Of a stretch of DNA of 19,412 nucleotides, positions 1 to 9,200 are shown in pieces. The stretch is taken from positions 1 through 19,412 of the forward strand of contig CAYVZU010000075.1 of NCBI GenBank assembly GCA_964455935.1. The letters run 5' to 3'. The notes below the pieces were generated by a model. It was given only the letters and a program-made list of their open reading frames with translations. It was not told the origin of the DNA and did not search any database. The stretch's first letter is position 1, and every line of letters starts with the position of its first letter. A program made the translations under genes and the position numbers. The DNA is from CAYVZU01 sp964455935. Lineage in GTDB: Bacteria; Fibrobacterota; CAYVZU01.

Positions 1-84
1 GCTTATAAGAGGAGTCTCTTAAAATATCACGATTAAATCACTCGAATAGGCCACCCGCCGCGAAACGCACCCAGGAGGAAGAGC

Positions 85-116
85 GGGCCTGGCAAAAGTC
101 AGGCTCTTTTCGTTTT
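85..116 (+). terminator. Terminator-like hairpin upstream of cysD
   Basis: Bases 85-92 (GGGCCTGG) pair with 99-106 (TCAGGCTC) around the loop CAAAAG. This gives an 8-bp stem with two G-T wobbles, followed by TTTT, CG and TTTT. The U-rich tail follows only on the + strand. It may end a transcript entering from the left edge, or act as an attenuator in a cysD leader. A second small hairpin (TAAGAG/CTCTTA, bases 6-21) lies before it. No known riboswitch was recognised. The rest of bases 1-173 holds no gene that I can support. Confidence 0.5.
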
Positions 117-145
117 GGCAACGCTTCGAACAGAAGAACTATTTT
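115..145 (+). promoter_or_regulatory. Possible weak promoter for cysD
   Basis: TTGGCA (115-120) is one mismatch from the -35 consensus. TATTTT (140-145) could be a -10, but the 19-base spacer is longer than ideal. It lies after the terminator-like hairpin and 28 bases before the cysD start, so it could give cysDNC its own promoter. This is pattern matching only. Confidence 0.25.
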
Positions 146-173
146 ATACGGCTAATCCAAAAGGCGGTCCTTC

Positions 174-1091
174 ATGTCTTCGTATTCGCTTTCGTATCTA
201 AAGCAGCTCGAGGCCGAATCGATCTTCATCTTCCGCGAGGTCGCCGCAGAATTTAAGCGGCCCGTTTTGCTGTATTCGATTGGTAAGGACTCAGGCGTCA
301 TGGTTCATCTGGCCCGGAAGGCCTTCTACCCCGGTAAAATCCCTTTCCCGCTGATGCACGTCGATACCGGATATAAATTCCCCGAGATGATTGAGTTTCG
401 CGAGAGCTTCACCCGCGCCATTGGCGCCGACCTCATTGTGGAGCGCAATGAGGAATGGATCGCCAAGGGCGCGCACCCGCTAAAACTGGGGACCGACAAG
501 TGCTGCGCGGCCCTTAAAACCCAGGGGCTTCTCGACGCGATCCGCAAACACGGCTTCGACGCTGCCTTTGGCGGCGCCCGCCGCGAGGAAGAAAAGTCCC
601 GGGCCAAAGAACGCATTTACTCATTCCGCGACAGCCACGGCCAGTGGGACCCTAAGAACCAGCGGCCGGAGCTATGGAACCTGTTCAACTCGCGAATTAA
701 CGATAACGAGTCAATAAGGGTGTTCCCCCTCAGCAACTGGACCGAACAGGATATATGGAAATACATCCTTGTCGAAAAAATCCCCGTGGTGCCGTTATAC
801 TTCGCCAAAGAGCGCGAGGTTGTGGACCGTAACGGGATCCTCATTCCCACCGAATACTCCATGGCCGTGGTGGATCCCGGGGACAAAACCGTCAAGCGCG
901 AACGCGCGCTATGCCGCTTCCGAAGCCTGGGCTGCGTGCCCTGCACCGGTGCCATCCGCTCCCCGGCCGCCACCGTTGATGAAATCCTGGACGAGGTGCG
1001 CAGCGCCAAGCGATCCGAACGGGAAAACCGGATCATCGACCTGGGTTCCGATTCGGCCATGGAAGACAAAAAGAAGGAAGGCTACTTTTGA
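174..1091 (+). CDS. cysD: Sulfate adenylyltransferase subunit 2
   Basis: CysD is the catalytic subunit of ATP sulfurylase. With the GTPase CysN it makes adenosine 5'-phosphosulfate from ATP and sulfate in the cytoplasm. The 305-residue length matches the family (about 300). The PP-loop ATP-pyrophosphatase motif YSIGKDS is at residues 34-40, followed by the family blocks HVDTGYKFPEMIEFR (62-76) and RREEEKSRAKERIYSFRD. The C-terminal LGCVPCTGA block is also typical. The ATG is preceded by a modest ribosome site (AAGGCGG, 161-167). The stop overlaps the TTG start of cysNC by four bases, so the two are probably translationally coupled. No APS/PAPS reductase gene accompanies it here. Confidence 0.97.
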   Translation: MSSYSLSYLKQLEAESIFIFREVAAEFKRPVLLYSIGKDSGVMVHLARKAFYPGKIPFPLMHVDTGYKFPEMIEFRESFTRAIGADLIVERNEEWIAKGAHPLKLGTDKCCAALKTQGLLDAIRKHGFDAAFGGARREEEKSRAKERIYSFRDSHGQWDPKNQRPELWNLFNSRINDNESIRVFPLSNWTEQDIWKYILVEKIPVVPLYFAKEREVVDRNGILIPTEYSMAVVDPGDKTVKRERALCRFRSLGCVPCTGAIRSPAATVDEILDEVRSAKRSERENRIIDLGSDSAMEDKKKEGYF

Positions 1092-2989
1092 GCTCCCCAG
1101 CCGAAAAAACCCTGTTGCGGTTCGCCACTGCCGGCAGCGTGGACGACGGCAAGTCCACCCTCATCGGCCGTCTCTTATACGAGACGCGCTCGATTCCCGA
1201 AGACCAATACCGGGCCGCAGAAAAGACCTCGCGCCGCCGGGGCCAGACCGAAGTGGATCTCTCTCTCCTGCTCGACGGCCTGGCAGCCGAGCGCGAGCAG
1301 GGCATTACCATTGACGTGGCCTACCGCTACTTTTCCACGCCCAAACGCAAGTTCATTATCGCGGACGTGCCTGGCCACGAGCAATACACACGCAACATGG
1401 TCACCGGCGCCTCTACTGCGGATCTGGCCGTGATTTTGATCGACGCGCGCAACGGCGTGCTCACCCAGTCGCGGCGGCACGGCTTCCTGGCCTCGCTGCT
1501 AGGCATTCCGCACTTGATTGTGGCCGTGAACAAGATGGACTTGGCTGGCTATTCGCAGGAGGTGTTCCGCCAGATCATGGAGGAATACGAAGTCTTTTCG
1601 CAGAAGCTGGGGATCCATGACATCGCCTTTATCCCGGTCTCGGCGCTGAAGGGAGACAATGTCGCGCAAAAGAGTACGTCCATGCCATGGTACGATGGCC
1701 CCACGTTGCTGCATGTACTCGATAACGTGCATGTCGCGGCCGACCGGAATCTGGTGGACTTCCGCTTCCCTGTGCAAAACGTAATCCGGCCCCACCAGGA
1801 TTTCCGCGGCTACGCGGGCCGCGTGGCCACCGGCACGATCGCCCCAGGCGAGGAAATCGCGGTGCTGCCGTCGGGCCGGACCTCGAAAGTGAAATCGATC
1901 GTCACCTACGACGGCGATTTGTCCGCGGCCTTCGCCGGGCAGGCGGTCACCCTCACCCTGGCTGACGAAATCGACATAAGCCGCGGTGACATGATCGTGC
2001 GGCGCAGCAATCTTCCCCAAGCGGCCGACGAACTCGATGCGACGATCTGCTGGATGACCGAGACGCCATCGAACAAGGGCACGCGCTACATTCTGAAGCA
2101 TACGACACGCATAACCCGCGCCTTTGTCTCGGAAATCCATTACCGCATCGACGTGAATACCCTGCACCGCCAGCCGGCCCAGTCGTTCGGGCTAAACGAG
2201 ATCGGACGCGTGCTGCTCAAGACATCGCACGCCCTGTTCTTCGATCCGTACCGCACAAACCGCGAGACCGGCAGTTTCATTCTCATTGACCCGCTGACCA
2301 ACGCCACAGTCGCCGCCGGGATCATCCGGGGCGTGCCAGGCAGCCTCGACGCGGAAATGGCCGGCTATGACAGGAGCCGTGCAGTCCACAAATCGCCTCA
2401 TGTGGTCTGGTCCGGGCCCAATGTCCCGCAGCAGGCCCGGGAGGAGCGCAACGGCCACAAGGCCGCAGTGTTGTGGCTGACCGGGTATTCGGGATCGGGC
2501 AAGTCCACCATTGCCAGACGGCTCGAACAGCAGCTCTTCCAGAGCGGTGTGTGTACCATGCTGCTCGATGGCGACAACGTTCGCCATGGCCTCTGCTCCG
2601 ACCTCGGCTTTTCTGACGAGGACCGGGCCGAGAACATCCGCCGTGTGGCTGAGACAGCCCGCCTGTTTTTTGAAAACGGCCATGTGGTGATCTGCACATT
2701 CATATCACCGTTCCGCAAGGACCGGGACTTTGCCCGGTCACTCATGCCGGCCGGACGGTTTATTGAAATCCATGTGAAATGCGACCTCGAGCTGTGCAAG
2801 CAGCGCGACCCAAAGGGCCTCTACAAGAAAGCCGCGGCCGGGGAGATCAGGGAATTCACCGGCGTCACTTCGCCGTACGAGGAGCCCAAGATGCCCGAGT
2901 TAGTTGTGGAAACCGACCTGCAGACTGTAGACGAAATTGCGGGCCGGATCCGGGCGATGCTGGAAGAGCACCATATTGTGAACGGTTGA
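1088..2989 (+). CDS. cysNC: Bifunctional sulfate adenylyltransferase subunit 1 / APS kinase
   Basis: This is a fusion of CysN (EF-Tu-like GTPase that drives ATP sulfurylase) and CysC (APS kinase), so with CysD it carries sulfate through to PAPS, the donor for sulfotransferases. The GTPase half occupies about residues 1-430: P-loop GSVDDGKST (16-24), switch motif DVPGH (93-97) and NKMD (148-151), then beta-barrel domains. The APS-kinase half occupies about 455-633: P-loop GYSGSGKST (466-474), DGDNVRHGL, ISPFRKDRD and DPKGLYKKA. The length of 633 is normal for CysNC. The start is TTG, in a TTGA overlap with the cysD stop; the sequence matches the family from the first residues, so no other start is needed. 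All key motifs of both halves are intact. Confidence 0.96.
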   Translation: MSSPAEKTLLRFATAGSVDDGKSTLIGRLLYETRSIPEDQYRAAEKTSRRRGQTEVDLSLLLDGLAAEREQGITIDVAYRYFSTPKRKFIIADVPGHEQYTRNMVTGASTADLAVILIDARNGVLTQSRRHGFLASLLGIPHLIVAVNKMDLAGYSQEVFRQIMEEYEVFSQKLGIHDIAFIPVSALKGDNVAQKSTSMPWYDGPTLLHVLDNVHVAADRNLVDFRFPVQNVIRPHQDFRGYAGRVATGTIAPGEEIAVLPSGRTSKVKSIVTYDGDLSAAFAGQAVTLTLADEIDISRGDMIVRRSNLPQAADELDATICWMTETPSNKGTRYILKHTTRITRAFVSEIHYRIDVNTLHRQPAQSFGLNEIGRVLLKTSHALFFDPYRTNRETGSFILIDPLTNATVAAGIIRGVPGSLDAEMAGYDRSRAVHKSPHVVWSGPNVPQQAREERNGHKAAVLWLTGYSGSGKSTIARRLEQQLFQSGVCTMLLDGDNVRHGLCSDLGFSDEDRAENIRRVAETARLFFENGHVVICTFISPFRKDRDFARSLMPAGRFIEIHVKCDLELCKQRDPKGLYKKAAAGEIREFTGVTSPYEEPKMPELVVETDLQTVDEIAGRIRAMLEEHHIVNG

Positions 2990-3002
2990 GCGGCAGTCGA
3001 GC

Positions 3003-3080
3003 ATGCGGCTTTCACGAAAGGGCGAATACGCCTGCTTGGCCATAATCGAACTAACCCGCCGATATAGCAAGGGGCCCGAC
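3003..3080 (+). pseudogene. Truncated Rrf2-family regulator (N-terminal stub)
   Basis: Translation from the ATG at 3003 gives MRLSRKGEYACLAIIELTRR and a few more residues. This is the first helix of Rrf2-family winged-helix regulators (IscR/CymR type), which usually start M-[KR]-L-S-x-K-[GA]-x-Y-A and are about 130-160 residues long. The similarity stops near residue 25. The frame stays open to 3251 but the rest does not look like Rrf2: no recognition helix region and no C-terminal part. It starts 13 bases after cysNC, the position of a co-transcribed sulfur regulator. The open frame then runs into the 3' end of the opposing polyketide synthase gene, so the rest of the regulator has been lost. 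A short functional peptide is possible but unlikely. Confidence 0.6.
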
Positions 3081-3169
3081 TTCGATGGCGCTCATCTCCC
3101 GGCGGCCGTTGAAGGCGCAGCTATGGCAGATGGTGCCCGGATTGGGGTTGGCCGGGTCAGTCGCGTACA

Positions 3170-6100
3170 TCAGCGGGCCTTTTTCCTGCATTCGAGAATA
3201 AGCTTTTCCTGCATTGACAAGAATTGGTCCATGTTGGCCATGTATTGCTGAACCACAATGTCACGATGGGTGTTGCCCTTCCATAAATCGCGCGCCGATG
3301 CGATTGACCCGGATCGTGCCTTTCCGGCGCTTGCGGAAATTTGGTGCTGCTTTTTAAGCGAAAGGTAGGGAAGGCTAAGATTCAGCAACTGCTCTCTATT
3401 TTTTTCTTTTTGAGCCGGTTGTGCGGGCTTTTTTTCCCCTAAGTACCCAAAATCGATTTGTTTTGCACCCCTTCCTTCAAAGAGCACCGGAAGATTCAGC
3501 GATACTCCGTTAACAATCAGCTGGGCCACAAGGTGGTGGATTGCTGATGTCCCTGATCGACGAAAATCATTGCCCGCAACGGCCAGATGAGGCCGATCGT
3601 TAAGAATGTCAGCAACAAAATGCGTAAGGTTGCCTCGGGCGCCGGACTCGACAAAGATCCGGACACCATCTTGGTACATCTTCTCGATTGTTTCGCGGAA
3701 GCGAACGGGTTTGGCCCACTGGTCAACCATGATTTTGCGGATTTTTTCCGGATCGTTGGGATACTGCCCGGCGATCATGCAGGAATATACGGGAATCCTG
3801 GGTGCGTGGACATCCAACAGATGATTCACCTTTCGGAACTCTTCGCATACAGGCTCGTATGCGGGCGTATGATAGCCCCGGTCGAATTCCATGTAGCTGC
3901 AGACGCCGCCCTTCGAAGCAAAAAAGTCAAAGGCCCTTGACATATCCTCTTCGCTGCCGCAAAGCACAACCTGGTTTCGGCAGTTATCCATGCTCACGAG
4001 AATGCGCCCGCCAGCCGCTTTCAACGCTTCGGAAACCGTTTCCGGCGAGGTTGCGCCAACGGTCATGAGCTTGGCCCGAGGAATCAGGGTCATGGCTTGA
4101 TTGTTGATCCGGGTCGATTCCTTCTGGTAGGCGACCTGTTCGGCCAGTGATCCCGCTTTCAGAATTCCGGTCGCAAAAAGCGCGGAATCATCCCCAATGC
4201 TGTGCCCGGCAAGACAATCCGGTTCTATCCCCAGATCCGTCAAGAGACCAAACATCGCCTGGTTGGCCGCGCGAACCAGCGGAATGGCGTAATCCATTCT
4301 CCAAATCGCCTTATCGGTCATGAAATGGAATTCTTTCGATGCATGGATTGGAGGGTATGCCACCTGGCTGGGAAGGGGCGATTGCCCCAATTCCACATTA
4401 ATCCTGTCAGCCAGATCGAATCGCTCCCGCACGCGGGGAAAGCTTTTGCACAGATCCAGCATCATGTTTTTGTATTGGCTTCCTTCGCCGGGGAAGAGAA
4501 CGGCCAGCTTGCCCTGTGAAGCCATGGGTGTTTCCGTATAATAAATCCCCCGCTGGTCCATGATTTGGCGGCCATCGGGAGCCATAAGCTTTTTGGATGC
4601 ACGATCGATCTTTTCCACCAAATCGTTTTGATCCTTCACAACAAGCGCGATTCTGAAGGGAAGGTCCGGAGCATATGCAAGCGCCAGCGCGTTGGCAAGA
4701 TCGAGGATTGTCACGGAAGGATTGCTTTGGATAAAGTCCTTAATCCCCTTCAGCCTGCCGACCAGAGATTCTTTCTCTCCCGCACCGACCACCAATACCT
4801 CGTCCTCGCGAAGATGGAAATCCGCATCACGATATTCTGCCGCCCCGGCTGCCTCCTCCAGAAGCGCATGCGAATTGATCCCGCCGAACCCAAACGAATT
4901 CACGCCGGCGCGCCGCGGCTGGATTCCGCCATGAACCCAAGGCCGGGTTGCGGTGTTGATGTAGACGGCCGTATTGTCCAGCCCCAGGGCCGGATCCGGT
5001 TCGTCGCAGAGCGTGGGAGGAAGAATTTTGTAGTACAAGGAAAGGGCGCATTTAATCACGCCCGCGATTCCCGCGGCGGTGAGCGTATGCGCTATCATGG
5101 ATTTAACCGAACCGACTGCGCAGCGCGGAACGGTCTCATGCGGTGCGGAAAAGATTTCCTTGACCGTATTCATCTCGATGGGGTCCCCGACATTGGTTCC
5201 CGTACCATGAGCCTCGACCAGGTCAACGGTGAGCGGAGAGATTCCTGAAGCCTCATAGGCCCTGCGCACGGCCAGCGCTTCCCCCTCCGGGCGGGGCGCC
5301 AGAATACCCCTTCCTTTACCATCGCTCGCCACGCCCACTTCTTTGATTACGGCGTAGATTCGATCGCCATCGCGTTCGGCATCTTCGCGCCGCTTAAGAA
5401 CCAGCATTCCAAGACCTTCCCCAAGCATGGTTCCATCGGCGTTTTTGTCAAAAGGCCTTAGACTTGTTCTGCGGCTCAGCGCTTGCAATTGACAGAAAAC
5501 CATGAAAATAGGGGGAGGCACGGTGGTTTGGATTCCGCCGACCAGCATCATATCGCAACGGTTCCGCAATAGTTCGCTTATGGCCGCATCAAGCGCGATA
5601 AGAGAGGAAGCGCAGGCGCAATCGACATTGAAATTGGTGCCCATCAGGTCGAGTCGATTGGCGATCCTGCTGCTGGCAAGATTGGGCACGGTCCCCACCA
5701 CATTTTCGGCCGTGATTCGGGGAATGCTGTTTTTGAGATCGGATTCTATTTCGTCCAGTTCCTTCGGGGAGCTGGAAGGCATGAGCTGTTTGATCAAATT
5801 CAGCGTCTGATCGATCACCAGGCCCTGATTGAAAATGGTGACGTTGCCGCGGTTGGCAATGACCGCCCTTCCAAGAATGACGCCTGTGCGTTCGCGATTA
5901 AAAGCCTTTTCTCCATACCCGGCGTCGTCCAGAGCATTTTTCGCCAGACGCAGGACAAGATAATGCTCCGGGTCCGAGCCCTCAATAACATTGGGCATGA
6001 TGCCGAATTCAAACGGGTTGAAGGCAACCAGATCGTCGATAAACCCGCCCCGGGTCGTATAAATCCGGTTATACTCCCTTGACTTTTCGTCGAGATATTT

Positions 6101-6244
6101 ATCTCCATCCCAGCTCTTGGGCGCAGCCGTGATGCAATCTCTGGATTGAACGATGTTCGCCCAATACGTTTGAATATCCGGCGCACCCGGGAAAAGGCAG
6201 TCCATGCCGATGATCGCAATATCGCGGGATTGCGGTGTGGTCAT
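3170..6244 (-). CDS. PUFA/heterocyst-glycolipid-type polyketide synthase, KS-AT only
   Basis: This is a 1024-residue type I synthase subunit with a ketosynthase (about 8-465) and an acyltransferase-like domain (about 578-925), but no acyl carrier, reductase or dehydratase domain. The KS keeps Cys211 (VDCACASS), His346 (HGTGT) and His386 (KSMIAH), so it looks catalytic rather than a chain-length-factor domain. The AT has the nucleophile Ser682 in GHSIG and His792. Position 707, aligned by eye with the malonyl-binding Arg698 of the upstream synthase, is Gln, so its substrate or activity is doubtful. The protein ends in a helical segment (MANMDQFLSMQEKL, 1002-1015) like the one that precedes the ACPs in the partner. 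The start overlaps the upstream stop (ATGA) with GGAG eight bases before the ATG, indicating coupling. KS-AT-only proteins of about 1000 aa are known in heterocyst-glycolipid-like clusters (HglC-like). The assignment to that subfamily is inference. Confidence 0.9.
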   Translation of the reverse strand: MTTPQSRDIAIIGMDCLFPGAPDIQTYWANIVQSRDCITAAPKSWDGDKYLDEKSREYNRIYTTRGGFIDDLVAFNPFEFGIMPNVIEGSDPEHYLVLRLAKNALDDAGYGEKAFNRERTGVILGRAVIANRGNVTIFNQGLVIDQTLNLIKQLMPSSSPKELDEIESDLKNSIPRITAENVVGTVPNLASSRIANRLDLMGTNFNVDCACASSLIALDAAISELLRNRCDMMLVGGIQTTVPPPIFMVFCQLQALSRRTSLRPFDKNADGTMLGEGLGMLVLKRREDAERDGDRIYAVIKEVGVASDGKGRGILAPRPEGEALAVRRAYEASGISPLTVDLVEAHGTGTNVGDPIEMNTVKEIFSAPHETVPRCAVGSVKSMIAHTLTAAGIAGVIKCALSLYYKILPPTLCDEPDPALGLDNTAVYINTATRPWVHGGIQPRRAGVNSFGFGGINSHALLEEAAGAAEYRDADFHLREDEVLVVGAGEKESLVGRLKGIKDFIQSNPSVTILDLANALALAYAPDLPFRIALVVKDQNDLVEKIDRASKKLMAPDGRQIMDQRGIYYTETPMASQGKLAVLFPGEGSQYKNMMLDLCKSFPRVRERFDLADRINVELGQSPLPSQVAYPPIHASKEFHFMTDKAIWRMDYAIPLVRAANQAMFGLLTDLGIEPDCLAGHSIGDDSALFATGILKAGSLAEQVAYQKESTRINNQAMTLIPRAKLMTVGATSPETVSEALKAAGGRILVSMDNCRNQVVLCGSEEDMSRAFDFFASKGGVCSYMEFDRGYHTPAYEPVCEEFRKVNHLLDVHAPRIPVYSCMIAGQYPNDPEKIRKIMVDQWAKPVRFRETIEKMYQDGVRIFVESGARGNLTHFVADILNDRPHLAVAGNDFRRSGTSAIHHLVAQLIVNGVSLNLPVLFEGRGAKQIDFGYLGEKKPAQPAQKEKNREQLLNLSLPYLSLKKQHQISASAGKARSGSIASARDLWKGNTHRDIVVQQYMANMDQFLSMQEKLILECRKKAR

Positions 6245-9200
6245 GCGGGCATCTCCGCAGGCTCGTAGGTTCCGCGGAACCGGTTGAATGACTTACTGCA
6301 TGAAAACTCAAAATCCCTGACCTGCGCCAGAAGGAATCCCTGTTTCCCGCGAAATGTTACGTCCACATGCATGGCCGAACCGCCGGAATAATTTTTTATC
6401 TCAAGTTCACAAAGAACCGGTTCCTCGGAGAATGCATTATACGCAGTCAATGTTCCAAACGCCGCGGGGAAGCAGGTCATGTCATAGCGCACGGTCAGCC
6501 AAAGGCCCGCAAGCTGGGACACTCCGTCAAGCATGACCGGATCGAAGATCCACGCGTCGTTCCGCGCGGCTTTTACCATCTTCACGGGTTGGGAAGGCTT
6601 AAACTCCGCTTGGATGCGATTGGCACTGATCCCTTCGAAACGTTGAATCGTCTGCAGCGACGGACCATGGAAGAGCAGCTTTGCATAGGCCGATTGCACT
6701 GTGTACGGGAAGGCTTCCAGTTTTTCGGAGGTGAAACGAGAACTCTCCGCCGGGGCTTCGATTTTGGCCCGGCCCATTTGGAAAATTCCCTTGTGCGTGA
6801 AGTATTTGGCTTTGTCCGCAAGAGCAATGCGGATTTCAAGCAAATCCTTAGTGCCGGGAATTAAGGTAACCAGCAGATTGCGCTCTGCCCCTTCGAAGAT
6901 GATCCCCTTAATGGCCCGGAATTCCTGCACCCGAACCACCTCCGATCCGTGGGTGACGGCCTTGGCCGCCTGCGACGCGATTTCCATTGCCACGGCAAAA
7001 GGGATTACGACCTTCCGGTCCATGCGGTGGTCCAGGAGATACGGATGTTCCATGATTCGCAATTGAACCTCGATCTCGCTTTTCTCGACACCGCGGGATT
7101 TCCACCGGGCCGCATACAAATACGGTAGGCCAAGCTTCTGTGCAACCGCCGGCAGATCGCTATCGTCTTCCCGGTTGTGCTCGGCGCCGTGATAGGTGTC
7201 CAGCGCAGCTTGGGTGTCATTCAGATTCCGCCAAAGCCCGTCGCCGACAACGACCTCCACATCGTCCTTTCGGCCAAAGGTCAGTTCCGAATCAACCGCC
7301 TTCCGGCCAAGGTCCGCCGGAACAAGCTGCACATCTCTTTCCTTAAGCTGCATTTCGACCCCGGCCGATACCATGCCCGAACTGGCCCACGGCCCGAAAT
7401 TAATGGCGACCGTGCGGCCGGGATACCGGGGATTCAGGTACCGGGCGACTTTGTTCACCACTTCGTTCGTCGCGGAATAGTCGGTTTGGCCACGATTTCC
7501 AAAACGGCCAACTACGGAGGAAAACAAAACAAGCCCCTTCAGAGATTCGAAGCGCAGATGGCGCGCCAGCCAGAACACGCTTTGGGCCTTTGTGTCGAAG
7601 ACGCGACAGAAGGATTCGAAGCTCTTGTTTTCTATCAGATTGTCTTCGATAATGCCTGCTCCGTGAATGACCAGATCCAGGCGCCCGTGTTTTTCATAAG
7701 CGCCCTTGATCAGACGGCCGAATTCCTCTCCGTCGCACACATCGGCGGAAAAATAGGTTACCTTGGCCCCGGCTGCTTTCATGTGCTCGATGTTGCCCAG
7801 GATTTCGCGGTTGCGGAGAAGATGCGTGACTCTCTGCTGAACCTGCTTTGGCAAAAGCTTCTCTCCGCTTTGCTTCCATGTCCGGATCAGTGCGCTCTTT
7901 AATTCATTTTCAGTTTTCAGGTACGCCGTATCCGCCCCCTCCGGATCGGGCAATGGGGAGCGGCCGACCAGAATGATCGTTGGCCGGAATTTTGCCGCAA
8001 TTTCCTTTGCCACTTCAGCCGTAATGCCGCGGGCGCCACCCGTGATGAGGACAATCCAATCGGATTCAATTATTGGCCCGCGAATCGTCTGGGGATCCAG
8101 AGCTTCCTTTTCCACGCGCAAGACGAAACGCCGCCCTCCTTGGTAGCCCACCTCGGGCTCGAATCCGGGCATGGACATTTCGCGGATGATCTGGTCCGCG
8201 CGCGCATCGAGGCTTTCGGATGGCTCAAAATCAATGATCCGGCAATGCACCTGGGGCCATTCGAGCCCCAATGTCTTCACGACGCCGGAAATTCCCATTT
8301 GCCCGGGATCGAATTCACTTTTAGCGGATGATTGAGCCAGAAATGTCCCATCGAATTGAACGCCGGCAAGCAGCCACGCGGATTTTCCCTCCGACGCAAT
8401 CTGAAGATCCTTTTGGAACGCCTTGGCCAGGCAGAAAAGGCTTTTAATATCCAGTGCCAGTCGGTCGTTCCATTCGTCAAATACGATCTGCTCGAAACTC
8501 TTTTTCTTTCGGAGCCCGACAAGGTGAATGATTCCGCTGATTGGGCCATGCTGTTGACGGATCTGCTCCGCGATATTGAAAACGCTTTCGGGATGCGTGA
8601 GGTCGGTTTGATACAATTCCTTATCCGGTCCGGTCGTATTTTTGCCATGCCGCACCAAAACCGCTTTGGCACCAAGCGCCGCCAGCTTCCTTTTCAGGAT
8701 CTCCGCGTTGCCGTTTTCATCATCCGTGATCAGGAAGAGCGATGAAGGACCGAATTGGGGAGGCGCCGAATCGGAAGGTTCAAGAGGAACCGCCCGCAGC
8801 ACAAAACGGGGCAGTTCCTTTTTGGGTTCCTGCAAAATCTGCTTGGCCGGTTCCTTTGCGGAAACCGTCGCCTGCGACGGTCCGCTTTTTTCCAACGCTT
8901 TTTCAAGCCAGTCCGTGATGGCATCCAGCGTATGGAGCCGGTTGACCCCTTCCAGGTTTACGCCCTCGGGTAACCCGCCCGGGAATAGCTCGTCCTGTAT
9001 CGCGCCCAGAATTTCCACGCGTTTGATGGAGTCAATGCCCAGGTCGCCTTCCATGTTGGCTTTGGGATTGAGCATGTCCGTTGGATATCCGGTCCGCTGG
9101 CTCACGATCGCAAGAACGATTCCGGAAATCTCCGACCTGTCTTTCTCTTTAGAAGCGGCCGCTGCCGGCGCATTTGTCCCCATTGCGCTTTGGACCCATT

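Noticed and set aside
1499..2167. 222-codon minus-strand open frame inside cysNC
   Set aside because: His/Arg/Val/Gly-rich shadow of the GC-rich CysN coding strand; CysN motifs prove the other frame.
3115..3132. Cys pair ICHSC in the small ORF as a haem c site
   Set aside because: A haem c site needs CxxCH; here the residue after the second Cys is Ala and the histidine is inside the pair.
4565..5248. 227-codon plus-strand open frame opposite the KS-AT gene
   Set aside because: It lies entirely within the conserved KS/linker coding region on the other strand, and its translation resembles no protein family.
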